DNA of 64,000 bases from Corydoras sp. C115 (GCA_019802505.1 JAFMOC010000059.1:1082001-1146000); one strand, 5' to 3'; numbered from the stretch's first letter, positions 1 to 10,585 are shown. Translations and numbers: made by a program. Notes: generated from the sequence alone by a model not told the origin.

Positions 1-515
1 CCTATTACACAGCCTTGAGGGTTCTCATCCACATGTAGTCTGGGTTCAGCACTAGTGTACTCGATCTCTATAAAAAATAACAAAAAAACAGCTGGATGTC
101 AGGCTTGCAGCGTATGAGCCTGCTGAAATAAGTTCGAAGGCAGCCTGACCTCTGACATCTCTGGACATGACTGAAAGGCACATATACCCTTCAACTGCAG
201 ACTGACATTCAGAGGGTTTGATCCGGAGGACGGAAAGGTCACGAATATTCAGCAGCAGAAATCTACGGCACCTCTCAATGACATCAATTCATTGACCTAT
301 CCACTTATCTGCACAGCTTCAGGGATATTTCATCTGAAATGGCTAATAACCAGTGAATGAGTGGCTCTGTTTAAAAGAGAGAAGAAATTTAAATATTCAC
401 TGAGGGCACTTGAGAAAAGCAGCTTTTTACTGCCCTTGTGTGAGGCTGCACACACTACCAGAACAATGAGATAGGCCTGACAGGGGACACCTGATGAGTA
501 GCATAATCATGGTCA
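1..515. other. Unique AT-rich DNA, no gene seen
   Basis: I see no long frame with coding character, no repeat family that I recognise and no RNA gene. The sequence is ordinary AT-rich teleost intergenic or intronic DNA up to the first SINE fragment. Confidence 0.5.
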
Positions 516-657
516 TTGCAACAGCTGCTCAAAATTACCCCATATAGTGTGTGTGTAAGTGAGTGGGTGTCTACAAAAGGACTGGCAACCTGTTCTGGGT
601 GTATCTGCCCAGCACCAGAAACGTTCTCCTCTGGATGGGCATGGGGAATAGCCAAGT
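516..657 (+). repeat. SINE 3' fragment
   Basis: This carries only the 3' half of the window's main SINE. It runs from the 'caaattgccccatatag'-type block through the GT-rich stretch and 'ctgggtgtatctgcccag' to the 'gatgggcatgggga' block. The tRNA-related head is missing, so it is a 5'-truncated or decayed copy. Two reading frames across it are repeat translations and not genes. Confidence 0.8.
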
Positions 658-765
658 GATGAAGTGAATAAGATAACAGAAAATATCAGAGGAAATCGAG
701 TCAACCAATTTCTAAAAGGAACCTTTTGGTTACTAAATTGGTTACTAAACTAACAATTTTATATT

Positions 766-865
766 ATCCATCCATCCATCCATCCATTATGTTTTGCTTT
801 ATTCTATCCCAGGGTCACGGGGGGTTTCCCATGCCCATCCAGGGGAAAATATTTCGGGCTGTGGG
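766..865 (-). repeat. SINE 3' end, minus orientation
   Basis: It begins with a (TCCA)n run, the complement of the SINE tail, and continues through the complement of the 'ccctagtagaggataaagc' and 'gatgggcatggggaac' blocks. It stops at about 865, where it abuts a plus-strand SINE head with no spacer. Confidence 0.8.
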
Positions 866-1170
866 CACGTGGTTAGCACGTTCACCTCTCAGCGCTGGAG
901 ATTCCTGGTTTGAAATCCAATCTGGGTTGAGTTTCCATGTTCTTCCTGTGTCAACGTGGGTTTCCTCCCACAGTCCCACAGGGTTCTCTTGTTTCCTCCA
1001 ACAGTCCAAAAACATGGACCAAGGTCAATTGAATTCTCCAAATTGCCCCATATAGAGTGTATTTGTGTGTGTGTCTGTGTGAGTGAGTGTGTTCCCAGTG
1101 ATTGGGACCTTGTCCTGGGTATACCTGACCAGTTCTCCCCTGGATGGGCATGGGGAACACCCCCCCCATA
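866..1170 (+). repeat. SINE, nearly full length, plus orientation
   Basis: The head 'cgtggttagcacgttc' (A-box region) is followed by a B-box-like 'ggtttgaaatcc', the 'tttcctcccacagtcc' core, 'ccaaattgccccatatag', a GT-rich stretch and 'gatgggcatggggaac'. The AT-rich end tail has been lost after a poly-C run. It is joined head-on to the minus-strand SINE piece before it. Confidence 0.85.
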
Positions 1171-1947
1171 AATTTAAAATTCCAATGGTTGTTTTTTTTA
1201 AGAGTTAAATAAAGTCTGAAAATATATAATTGGTTAAATATGTGATAAGTCCCATATAAAGTCAGTAAATAGCTTCATTTAAATGGTAGAATCGACATGT
1301 AGAGCCGGGTTAATCACCTGATGCATTATCAGGCCTGATTCCTGTATTGCTGCAGCGAACACAGGGTCAAATTCAGCTCAGGTTCTATGGTACCTGAGGC
1401 CAATTAGTTATCCAGCACTGAGTGCTTTAAAGTAAACATCAGTTCTGTTCAGTGCTGGGCCATTAAACTGGTTGATGCATCTGCCCTAACAGAGGACAGT
1501 TCTACCTTGCCCCATGCATCTGCAGTGTCCTGTGATGGATGGCTCCAGTTCTGGTTTCATTGCTGGTTGACAAAATGCACCTCGGGTGTGCATGATGTAT
1601 CCACGATCACTTTCCTCCCGATGTTGTTGGAAGACAAACAGTGAGACACTTAGGAAAGTTTGCTTCCTTTATAAAAAGTAATAGTGCAGTACTTTTCCAC
1701 AGTTCATGTCGTATAAGCGGGTGAGGCCCTTTCTTTGCACACAGACAGAACTGTAAGAGTGAAGACCCCCCCCCCCCCCCGAACTCCACCAGGCTCAAGT
1801 TGGTTGCATTGGAGTTTGCACCAATGTGCTGTTGGAAGAGTGACATGCGCCCTAAAGTAAAGTTTTAGTTGCAGGTGTATGTGTAGCAGGAGGTTTGACA
1901 CATTCCCTGAGTTATTTTATTGCTGTTATTAAGCTTGTTTTAATATA
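1171..1947. other. Unique DNA with a poly-C run
   Basis: No gene is recognised. A pure C run lies at about 1768-1781. The open frames across it on the minus strand owe their glycine runs to this homopolymer. Confidence 0.5.
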
Positions 1948-2452
1948 TACAGTTTCAGTCAAAAGTTTGGACATGCCCCCTTCTAACTCCATTGTCCATG
2001 TTCTCCACTTGACATATAGATGGACTTTGTTGTTTTACAATTACAGACTGTAGTCCATCTGTGTTCTTTGTTTTTGTTAGTCCCCTGTTGGTCCTCAGGA
2101 GCATCACAGAACAGGTATCATTTGGGTGGTGGATTGTTTTTTGTCAGTTCTGTAGTGACACTGATGTGGTGAGGGGTTTTTAGTGCAGCAGTGCTGCGAT
2201 AGTTTCATTTAAACACCTCAGTGACACTGCTGGGATAGGAATAATGCACCCACCAAATAATCCCTGCTCTGTGGTGGTACTATTGGGGTCCTGACCCTTA
2301 GAGAACAGAGTAAAGGGGATGTACACGGTATGTACAGTAGTCCTGTAGATGTCTAGAATTGTAGAACTGCCACGTCCATCTTTATAGTAAGTAGAACGTG
2401 GACAGCAGTGCAGCAGAAAAGATGTGTGGCAAAACTTTGACTGGTACTTTAT
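1948..2452 (-). mobile_element. Tc1-like-ended foldback element
   Basis: The left end 'cagtcaaaagtttggac' and the right end 'aaactttgactggtac' are inverted copies next to TA, as in Tc1/mariner-type terminal repeats. Inside, 'gtagtccatctgtg', 'acagaacaggtatcatttgg' and 'agtgacactgatgtggtgag' are followed by a diverged inverted version ('gacactgctgggataggaat', 'ctgtggtggtactattgggg'). The two halves therefore form a long imperfect palindrome. There is no transposase frame, so it is non-autonomous. Orientation is set relative to the copy at 9309-9828. The Tc1 assignment rests on end sequence alone. Confidence 0.7.
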
Positions 2453-3127
2453 TATTTTCTGCTGTAGTTCCTTTAATTTCAGTTCATCTTGTTTCTAGCT
2501 CAGGTGTGGCCTGTGCAAAGATACTGAAGTGTGTGGGTGCTGTAAAAACCTTCTCTGTGGTTACCACTGGACCGAGAGGGGTGGGAGGGTGGTGGGAGTT
2601 TGGTCATTGTTTGCTCAGTGGTAGTTCATGTCACTTTTTGGTATGTCTCAATAGTGAACACCTCCACCTCGCTTCAGACCTCCATGACTCCATGGCCCAA
2701 GGTCTTGTTTTGTTGAGGTGTCCAACCATCACGGTGTTAAATTCTTTCTGCTACTCAATTACAGAGTCTTAACTCCTTCAACTGCTTTTCTTTGAAGTTC
2801 TTTTGCAGTAGAACACTAGAACACTAGTTCTTTACCCACAACACTGCCGGAATGCTACAGCGGTGACCTTGGACCACTTTCATCTTCACTAAGCATCAGA
2901 GGAACTTTGATGATTCAACTCATTCCAATTAACATTTATTGACCTCACACATTTGATTCTGATGCACAGAACCGTGATTTCTGTTCAACGGGTGGGTTTG
3001 CAGTTCTGTCAGGATGTTACTGCAAAGAGCACTTTTGTTCTCATAGATAATTTGAGGGATCCTCTCCAGAATTTAATGACTGAACAGAATCATTTTTTTA
3101 TTCAGTTAACAGATTTGGTTTATACAT
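2453..3127. other. Unique DNA, no gene seen
   Basis: A 124-codon frame opens inside the foldback element at 2398 and runs to 2772. Its N-terminus is transposon sequence and the rest has no recognisable domain, so I do not call it. No other feature is seen. Confidence 0.45.
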
Positions 3128-3445
3128 AAGGGCAGAACAGCGGATTAGTTGGCATGTTCGCCTCTCAGCGCTGGGAATCCAGGTTCGAATACCGATCTGG
3201 GTGGAGTTTCCATGTTCTCCCCATGTCTCTGTCCATGTGGGTTAACTCCAGGTTCTCAGGTTTCCTCCCGCAGTCCAAAAACAAAAATTCAAGCTAAAAT
3301 GGCTGCTCTAAATTGCCCCTATATAGTGTTTGTATGTGACTGTATGTTTCCAGTGATGGATTGGCACCCTATCCTGGGTGTATTTGTGCACGAAACATTT
3401 TGCTCGGATGTCATGAGGAATCCCCTGCGACCCTAGTATACATTC
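3128..3445 (+). repeat. SINE, full length, plus orientation
   Basis: The head 'ggattagttggcatgttcg' and B-box-like 'ccaggttcgaatacc' precede the usual core and the 3' blocks to 'gaccctagtat'. A small variation reads 'ctgctctaaattgcccct' in place of 'gaattctccaaattgcccc', which suggests a different subfamily from the 14768-15137 copy. Confidence 0.85.
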
Positions 3446-3520
3446 AGGTGGAAGTTAATAAGATAAGATTTGCTAAATACATAGCTTGTACATTATTAAT
3501 GTCTCATACTGTTAACACTT

Positions 3521-3640
3521 TCCCACCATTCCTGGTCCTCACAAGGTTTTTTTCTCCTCCCCACTGTCACTTCGGCTTGCTCTTTGGGGGTTTACACTTA
3601 GAACTCTGTAAAGATGCTTTTAGACAGCACACTATTATAA
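3521..3640 (+). repeat. LINE-like 3' end fragment
   Basis: The block 'ctggtcctcacaagg', then 'ttctcctccccactgtc', 'cttgctctttgggggttt' and 'ctgtaaagatgctttt' has the layout of 3' ends common in teleost L2/CR1-type LINEs. No coding part remains. The assignment is from memory of the family layout. Confidence 0.45.
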
Positions 3641-3937
3641 ACATCCATCCATTATCTTCCACTTCATCCGCTACTAGGGTTGCAGGGGGGCTCCCAATGC
3701 CCATCCAGGGGAGAACATCTCGAGAACATCTCACTCACACAAACACACTCTATATGGGGCTATTTTGGAGAATTCAATTGACCTTGAGCCATGTTTTTGG
3801 ACTGTGGGAGGAAACCCATGTGGACATGGGGAGAACATGGAAACTCCACCCAGATTGGGATTCAAACCAGGAATCCTTAGCTCTGAAAGGAGAACGTGCT
3901 AACCACAAAGCCACCATGCTGTCCACTATTGTAAACA
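3641..3937 (-). repeat. SINE, minus orientation, internally shortened
   Basis: Reading on the minus strand, it runs from the head (complement at 3895-3930, 'gctaaccacaaagccacc') to a (TGGA)n tail at 3641. A segment between the 'ccaggggagaacatctcg' block and the CA-rich stretch is missing, which removes the usual 'cagatacacccaggacagg' region. It lies in tandem with the next SINE, in the same orientation. Confidence 0.85.
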
Positions 3938-4287
3938 TTCATTCATTCATTATCTTCCGCTTTATCCTATATTAGGTTCGCGGGGGGGGTTCCACATGCC
4001 CATCCAGGGGAGAACGTTTCGGGCGCTGGGCAGATACACCCAGGACAGGGCACCAATCCATCACTGGACACACACTCAGACACACAAACACACTCTATAT
4101 GGGGGAATTTGGAGAACTCAATTGACTTGATCCATGTTTTTGGACTGTGGGAGGAAACCAGAAAACCCGGAGGAAACCCACGCGGACACGGGTAGAACAT
4201 GGAAACTCCACCCAGATTGTGATTCGAACCGGGAATCCCTAGCGCTGAGAGGAGAACGTGCTAACCACTAAGCCACCGTGCCGCCCT
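3938..4287 (-). repeat. SINE, full length, minus orientation
   Basis: This is a full copy whose tail complement is a (CATT)n run rather than (CATC)n. The head complement 'ctaaccactaagccaccgtg' ends at about 4285. 'tattgtaaac' occurs just before 3938 and again after 4286, so it is probably a 10-bp target duplication. Confidence 0.85.
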
Positions 4288-4317
4288 ATTGTAAACAGTT
4301 TTATATAAATTATAAAC

Positions 4318-4450
4318 TCAGGGCATTATTTTAGCGCCCTCTAGCGAGCCGTCGACCATGCACATGCGCAGCTTGAGGGGCATGGAGAACCTACCCACCC
4401 CGCGACCCTAGTAGAGGATTGAGCTAAAGATAATGAGATGAGATGAGATA
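4318..4450 (+). repeat. Harbinger-like end fused to a SINE tail
   Basis: Positions 4318-4372 ('agggcattattttagcg', 'cgagccgtcgacca', 'gcgcagcttgag') match the end region of the Harbinger-like elements at 8320 and 20828. The sequence then switches, within a shared 'ggcatgg', to the SINE 3' end ('ccccgcgaccctagtagagg', 'aagataatgagatgag'). It is a chimera of two repeat families joined at microhomology. Confidence 0.6.
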
Positions 4451-4856
4451 TGGATATGATGTGTCCACTATCATTAATCGGAGTAGTAATCTTTGAAAGG
4501 GTTTTAAGAAATGTCTAGAATGTTTGCCCGTGCAATTACCCCTTTCAAGTATTCTGAATCAAATCATAAATCAGATTGCAGTTTTGCTAATCACTATGCT
4601 CTAAGGTATGCTTTATGATGATGAATATGATCGCAAATGTCAGTTGAGAGCATCTAAGTCATGCAACTGAACAAAAAGAAGAAAATCAATAAAAAAGCAA
4701 TTTGTGCTTTATTAAATTTTAAATGCATCGCAAATATGATTACACAAGCTGGAGAAATTCAGCCTTTTCTATGGTCTCTCCGCATTCATCTGCTTCATTC
4801 ACTCTTGTTTCAAGGATTTTTAAACTTCATCCCGTCTATTGATTAGTGCGAGCGTT
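4451..4856. other. Unique AT-rich DNA
   Basis: There is no recognised repeat or coding signal. A 61-codon frame at 4661-4846 is lysine-rich at its start and has no domain that I recognise. Confidence 0.45.
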
Positions 4857-5137
4857 CTAACAGTACAACTCAGACGGGCCGAGGCTGTGTATGTAAGTGA
4901 GACATGTCGCAGAGATCCCTATACGTGCCGCCAAGTCGATGCTGGCAGGCGTCACATTCGATGAAGGGCCTTCCTTTTCCCTGGATGAAAAGCTGACAGG
5001 ATGTTTGAAGGCAGGTGACTTACCCACACTTTGTGCCACATCCTCTGGGAAGCCCAACACGTCCTCGGCTATCCATGAGAAGTTCCAGTAGCGAAGTGAG
5101 GCCTCACTATTCCCTGCTTGTTTGGCGGACGCTGGAC
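4857..5137 (-). CDS. Candidate exon or short coding block, unidentified
   Basis: This block has visibly higher GC than its flanks and an uninterrupted minus-strand frame. A polypyrimidine run and CAG precede 5137, and the complement of GTAAGT occupies 5018-5023. A 114-bp exon at 5024-5137, a multiple of three, would therefore have good splice signals. Its translation includes 'RYWNFSWIAEDVLGFPEDVA'. Alternatively the frame reads on through the donor to a stop at 4857. I recognise no family and see no neighbouring exon. It could equally be a conserved non-coding element or an exon of a long non-coding RNA. Confidence 0.25.
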
Positions 5138-5337
5138 CTGTTCGGGAAAAAGAGGATCTTTTTTCAGTGCCTCCACATTAAAGGCTTTGGCAATTTAAGG
5201 ACGTTCCTCACCTAGGCCATTTAATATTTATAATTTAACACTATTTCTGATTTCCTCAGCATTGCAGGCTCATTTAATGCGAAAGTGTTAAAGTGCATCA
5301 GTTTCTGTGCCAGGAGTAGTCATAAAAAATGCATTAT

Positions 5338-5600
5338 ACACTCACTGTCCACTTTATTAAGTATACTTTCTTGTTTCTTTACTCATTCTGTATTTAACGT
5401 CCTCTTTAATTTATCCTCTAATAGACAGGAACACCACAGGTTTACCACAGAGCAGGTGTTATTTGAGTGTGTCAGTATGTGCTGCACTGATACGGGTGAA
5501 TCAGTCACAACAGTGTTATTAGAACTTTTAGAATATAAGTAACCAGCTGACAGCATCCTGTAGACCGCATGTGGTGTTGATAGATTCAATGATGACTAAG
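5338..5600 (+). mobile_element. DNA-transposon-like fragment
   Basis: It opens with 'cactcactgtccactttatt', which resembles the terminal sequence of a very common teleost DNA-element family that I associate with Kolobok-type elements. 'ggaacaccacaggtttacc' and 'gtgatcagtc'-like blocks are decayed or missing. No matching inverted end and no transposase are visible. The family name is uncertain. Confidence 0.35.
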
Positions 5601-6735
5601 ACAAACCATCTAACTACATACATACAAGATACTATCTCTGCGATTACGACCATAATATGTGTAGAAGATAAAAGATGCATGTTGATGTGTGCAGTTTACA
5701 GCATTTCAGGGGGCACTTTTATTCAAAATGCAGTATGGGTGGGGGACCAACACAAGTCAGTAAGTTAGGGAGGAACCAGCTGAAGTATTACCACTTTAGT
5801 TCCTGAGTTCTTGAAATTCTGAGGACAACAGCCCCCCTTTTTTCTAACCCTTAAGGGGTCATCAGGCCGCTATTCATAAGCATAACGACTTACAGCACAT
5901 CCACCCCCTCTGCCTCACAGGTGTAACGCTAGGTAAAAACTGCATTCAAAGGTCAATTCCCTAAAATTCAGCCTAATGCGATGCAGTAACAGACCTTCTG
6001 CAATGAAAGTTTAGTGAAATTCAACATACTTTCAGTGACTACAAATAAAATGAAACAGATATCTACAGACATTCAAACATAGTCCTCAAAATAGCTTTTC
6101 TGCAAACTGTGTTTTCACTCCTAAATGTAGACATACATACATATAGACGTATCTATATACATACATACATATAAACAAAGTTTATTTTTAAAATTCTTGT
6201 GGTTCCAGGAAAAATAGTGTTAATCTAGAGCATTTGCTTTAACACACTTACAGTTTAACACACTTACAGTACTAACATGTCATTAAAGTGTATGTATCAG
6301 TGTATTAGTAGTACACATCACAAACAAACTTAGTGTAAATCGCGCTTTCAAGTGGAGGCTTTATTGGAATGCCCTCTGAAGTCAGAAGCTAAAGTCGGAT
6401 ATATCTGAACTTTTAAGCAGCCCGAGTAGTGACATAAACGCTATTTCGTTGATCAAAAGACGGCTGAACAGTTAATAAACGTAACATATAAAAAAAATGA
6501 CCTACAATTTAATTTTTTTAATTTAATTCTACTAAAAATGTTCGTTTTTGAACCTCTACAATGACGGATGTTATTTTGTAAAAAAATTTGTGCTCAAAAC
6601 ACTTTATTCGCCACAAGATATAAGAAAGTTTGATAGTATTCATGTTTTTTTTTTGTACTTCCATACAAACCACATGAACACGCTCAAATCAGGTGCAAGA
6701 GTTTCAAGCTTTAAATGTCAAAAAAAATTATTGCT
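5601..6735. other. Unique AT-rich DNA with short tandem repeats
   Basis: No gene is seen. A (CATA)n-like microsatellite lies at about 6130-6172. A perfect 16-bp tandem pair ('tttaacacacttacag') occupies 6238-6269. Confidence 0.5.
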
Positions 6736-6850
6736 GAATATATTGATTACCAATCACAGTAGCATGTGATGACTCAATTTAAGGATTTTGAGTAAAGCTT
6801 GTAAAACGGAGATGACAAAGAATATGCACAGGAGAGAAAAAATACAATAA
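6736..6850 (+). repeat. Dispersed repeat, copy A
   Basis: 'tattgattaccaatcacag', 'tagcatgtgat' and 'gcttgtaaaacggagatga' recur at 8818-8890 with a few substitutions. Copy A carries about 20 extra bases in the middle. The family is unidentified. Confidence 0.5.
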
Positions 6851-8319
6851 AAATAGTACACCTTATTAGTTGATGTTCTAAACACCTAACAACATGCAAT
6901 GAAGCCTGAAACCTGTCGTCAATCACTCTGTAGTGCGATCAAAGCATCCCACGTTGACTGTTTCCTGCAACTCAACTGTCTGAATGCTCAGTCGCGGATT
7001 TAGTCGCATTGTTACACAATCAATTGGTAGAATGTTGCAGAACAAGCAGCACAAACAGCATTCTAAGAGTCTGATGAAGTATATATACAGTACACCAGTT
7101 GTATTTATTAGCTTTGCTCTGCCATATAGATCGAATGAATTTAAATCTGATATTACTTTGTTGCAATCTTTTACTGCAGACTGAATTACCAAGTGGCCAA
7201 TGGGCATAAAATCTGCTTTGATGCATCGCGTAATGCCTCGCTAAAACCTCCCCACAGACATTGTTCACATAAATCTTGATATCCTGTTCAATTATATCAC
7301 ACTGCCCGTAACACCCTGTATTCGCCCAGACATTTTCATACTCGGTGAACTTGTAGATCCATTAAACTGCATAGAATTATTATTTTTTTCACCATCCTGT
7401 GTCGTAATTGATGAGCAACCAGATAGTTGTTGGACTATGTTAACAGGACCAGGCTTAAAGTGAGACTGGCTGGATCAGTATACGCTGACAGGGTCGTTCT
7501 GTTACTTCTTAAGAGTAATGAACAGAAAATGCGAGCTAGTAAACTTCAGCCTCTGAGGAATAAGGACCTGCCTGAATCCTTTAATCTTTCTAAATAATCA
7601 TTAGAAGAAGATCAATAGTAAACATGGCTGGACTTTCGTGAGCACCAGGCCAAGTGTGAACCCAATGCAAGGTGACACTCTCACCTGCCTCATTCATCTC
7701 CATTGAGTGCTCTCGAAATGCTGCGATTAATGCCCAACAAGACGGTGGTTTGGGGCTACACGGAGGTATTGCACAGAACATGACCTACGTTCTAAAGCAA
7801 TGCAAGTCTAATTCTCTCCGTTTTACTCCTCTTTTATTTTTATTTTGCAGCCTTTGTGCTCTACAGCTGTTTTCCACTTTCCACACGGCTGCCTGGAGCT
7901 GGATTGGGGTCTATCTCCGAAAGACACATCAACACTCAATCATCTGATCAATGAGGCTCTCTTTTAGTCTCTTCCTCATAACCCTGTATCCCCTTGAAGC
8001 TCCAATATCCGACCCACTGAGCCAAAGCAGCTTTCCTCAGTTTCAAACATAATAAAGCAACTAACAAGGGCCTCATATAGAAGACCGGCATGTGGCGGGA
8101 AGAAGGGCTTAATGGAACCTGATGTCGTGCGAATCAGTAACAGGTCAGCAATCCCGGAATGAACACATTATCGGTGATGAAACCAGGGGAACCACCACTG
8201 AGAAGCCTCCTGCTTCACTCAATACTAGCATGGAACTCTTAGTAAGAAGAAAGAAGAAAGTTGCAAGGTCCATGAACTGACTCCCTATGTGTCTAACTCG
8301 ACCGTGTCATTACACATAT
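6851..8319. other. Unique DNA, no gene seen
   Basis: Frames of up to 94 codons occur but have no domain or splice context that I can defend. The stretch 7640-7960 is somewhat GC-richer than its surroundings and contains an intron-like 'tttatttttattttgcag' at about 7832-7850. I could not pair that acceptor with a convincing exon. Confidence 0.4.
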
Positions 8320-8400
8320 AGGGCCCTATTTTGGTGATCTTTAGCAAGCCATCAACTGCGCAGCTTGATTTAGGGCAAGTCAGTGTGTCAGCGCCATTGT
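8320..8400 (+). mobile_element. Harbinger-like element, one end
   Basis: It starts with 'agggccctattttgg' and continues with 'agcaagccatcaactgcgca', 'gcttgatttagggcaagtca' and 'gtgtgtcagcg'. This order is shared with 16962-17165, 20828-20962 and 62555-63150. The GGGCCCTATTTT end is typical of fish Harbinger-derived non-autonomous elements, which I recall and have not computed. Confidence 0.55.
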
Positions 8401-8487
8401 AGAAATGGAAAAATTAAGATTTGTGTGTGTGAAAAGTGTGCAACCACTGTGTAACCACATTGAGATTTTACATATACATATATATAC

Positions 8488-8575
8488 AGCGAAAGATTGG
8501 CGCCCTGTCCTGGCATGGGGAACCCCCCGCGAGACCCTAATATAGGATAAAGCGGAAGATAATGGATGGATGGAG
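8488..8575 (+). repeat. SINE 3' fragment with internal deletion
   Basis: 'agattggcgccctgtcctgg' is followed directly by 'catggggaaccccc'. About 48 bases usually lie between them, and the missing piece is bounded by repeated CCTGG. The (GGAT)n tail runs straight into the microsatellite at 8575. Confidence 0.8.
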
Positions 8576-8606
<31 letters not shown>

Positions 8607-8660
8607 TACATACATATATAAACGTATAACATATAAACATATATACATATATACACACAT
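8575..8660. repeat. Compound (TA)n/(CA)n/(ACAT)n microsatellite
   Basis: It contains (TA)n at 8577-8590 and (CA)n at 8591-8606, followed by interrupted ACAT and ATAC units. The long tyrosine/isoleucine/valine-rich frames on the minus strand are artefacts of this run. Confidence 0.9.
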
Positions 8661-8677
8661 CACACAACAGCGCTACG

Positions 8678-8817
8678 GATTCTCCAAATTGCCCCATATA
8701 GAGTATGTAGAGTGTGTGTGTCTGTGTGAATGAATGTGTGCCCAGCGATAGATTGGCACCCTGTCCTGGGTGTATCTGCCCAGCGCCCGAAACGTTCCCC
8801 CCTGGATGGGCATGGGA
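8678..8817 (+). repeat. SINE 3' half
   Basis: It runs from 'ttctccaaattgccccatat' to 'tggatgggcatggg'. The final GC-rich block and tail are replaced by the dispersed repeat that begins at 8818. Confidence 0.85.
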
Positions 8818-8890
8818 ATATATTGATTACCGATCACAGCAGCATGTGATTAGAGCTTGTAAAATGGAGATGGCGAGGAAGAAAACAAAA
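8818..8890 (+). repeat. Dispersed repeat, copy B
   Basis: This is the counterpart of 6736-6850: 'tattgattaccgatcacag', 'cagcatgtgat' and 'gcttgtaaaatggagatgg'. It follows the SINE fragment without a spacer, so one interrupted the other or both sit at a deletion junction. Confidence 0.5.
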
Positions 8891-9308
8891 TACCAGAAAA
8901 TACAAACAAAGACATGTTACGCCTTCAACTGCAGCAACTGCAAATCTGCCTCTGGAGATCTATAATCCAGCAGAGTTGATTTCCTGCTTCAGAACACTTA
9001 CTGAACCTGATCATTACATGATTATAGAAATCAAAAATGTTAGTGCAGAATAGTCATCCATCTTCACTGGACGCAGGGTTCCGGTACTGCGGTCCTAGAG
9101 AGTTCCACACCACTGACAGTTATAAAACCTTCACGCTGATTATAAATCAACCCAGTATGATCTGTTATCTATTAATCGAATGCTTAAATTATACACATCC
9201 ATCTCCAAACCTCAACTATCAAAGTTATAAATCACCACAAACTCCTCACAGCCCCATTTATTCATCTATATTTACAACGTATAAAGCAAACATAAATAAA
9301 AGTTACAG
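8891..9308. other. Unique DNA
   Basis: No recognised repeat is seen. A 111-codon frame at 9037-9372 runs into the foldback element and has no family character. Confidence 0.4.
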
Positions 9309-9828
9309 TACAGTAGCAGTTAAAAGTTTGGACACGTCTCCCTTTTGCTCCAAGTATTGTCCATGTTCTTAGTTCCACTTTCTGTAAAGATGGACTTTGT
9401 TGTTCTACAATTCCAGACTGTAGTCCATCTGTTTGGACTATAGTACATACTGTGTACGCCCCCTTTACTCTGTTCTAATGGTCAGAACCCCAATAGTACC
9501 ACAACAGAGCAGGGATTATTTGGTGGGTGCGTTATTCCTATCCCAGCAGTGTCACTGAGGTGTTTAAATGAAACTACAGCCGCACTCCTTCACTGAAACC
9601 CCCTCACCACATAGGTTTTATTGCAGAACTGACAATAAACAACCCACCACCCAAATGATACCTGTTCTGTGATGCTTCTGAAAACCAACAGGGGACTAAC
9701 AAGAGAAAAAAGAGAAAACAAATAAACTGCAGCCTGTAATTGTAAAACTAGTCCTTCTTTTTGTAAGAGGTGGAATTAGACAATGGAGCAAGATGGAGGT
9801 GTGTACAAACTTTTGACCGGTACCATAA
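9309..9828 (+). mobile_element. Tc1-like-ended foldback element, reference copy
   Basis: This is the most complete copy in the window. The left end 'cagttaaaagtttggacac' mirrors the right end 'acaaacttttgaccggtacc'. The left arm has 'gatggactttgttgttctac' and 'ccccaatagtaccac'. The right arm has inverted relatives, 'acctgttctgtgatgc' and 'aaactagtcc'. The first half is 'gcagggattatttggtgggt'-like and the second is the inverted, diverged equivalent 'caccacccaaatgatacctg'. No transposase is present. About 520 bases long, it should fold into a long interrupted hairpin if transcribed. Confidence 0.75.
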
Positions 9829-10585
9829 TAAGAGTTCTGATGGGAGTTGTGTAGCAGCATTTTAATCATGACTCCACTCCACCCGACGTTCTCCCTGTAA
9901 CCGAATTTGCATATTTCTGTAGGTTTCTTCTCCATGTATGGTAACTAAGGTCCATATATTAAGTCTGTGATAAATCGATTACACCATCTATTCTTGGTGC
10001 ATCATTAAATGCTCACTCATGCCTATCGGTAAAGAAGGACGGGACCCAAATGAACAGCGGCTGAATTAAACTGGCTGTAGCACAAAGGGGCACATTGATT
10101 TCTGTCAGGCTCGAGAGTCAAGCTCAGGCTCACTAGTATTCTTTACATGTGCACTAGATGTCTGCACGTCCACTGACACACTTGTGCACACCTCATTACA
10201 GCTTCCTTCTTTCTGCCAGTACTTTCCACACTGTTCTGAATGAACCAGCATTGATATTGATTTGTTTACATTCATTACAACACTGCTGCAAATGATGCTG
10301 GGTAATTCATCATGATACCTAAAATAAAGAAATAACTCTCCCTCTGCCACATGCATCATTTCACTGTTTTAAGTGCCATTACACAAGAAATCACTACGAC
10401 ACGTATTCTCAATAAGCGATGTAATGCCAGTATGAGTTAGAAAGAATAAACCAAGAAAGTTTAGTTTGAAATAAAGTTTGAGTTGGCTTTTTAAGTTCAA
10501 GTTTACTAAAAGAACCCATGTTTGCCCCACCAGGACTTAAATGGGACCTTTTTGCTGAGGCTGAATCTCTCTCTATGTACAGTAC
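9829..10585. other. Unique DNA
   Basis: No feature is recognised. Frames of 68-84 codons on the minus strand have no coding support beyond being open. Confidence 0.45.

Noticed and set aside
3361..3975. 204-codon plus-strand frame
   Set aside because: It runs through one SINE, a LINE tail fragment and another SINE in sequence. Repeat translation only.
9309..9828. Protein-coding transposase in foldback elements
   Set aside because: All frames are short and interrupted. The inner sequence is the inverted arms, not a transposase.
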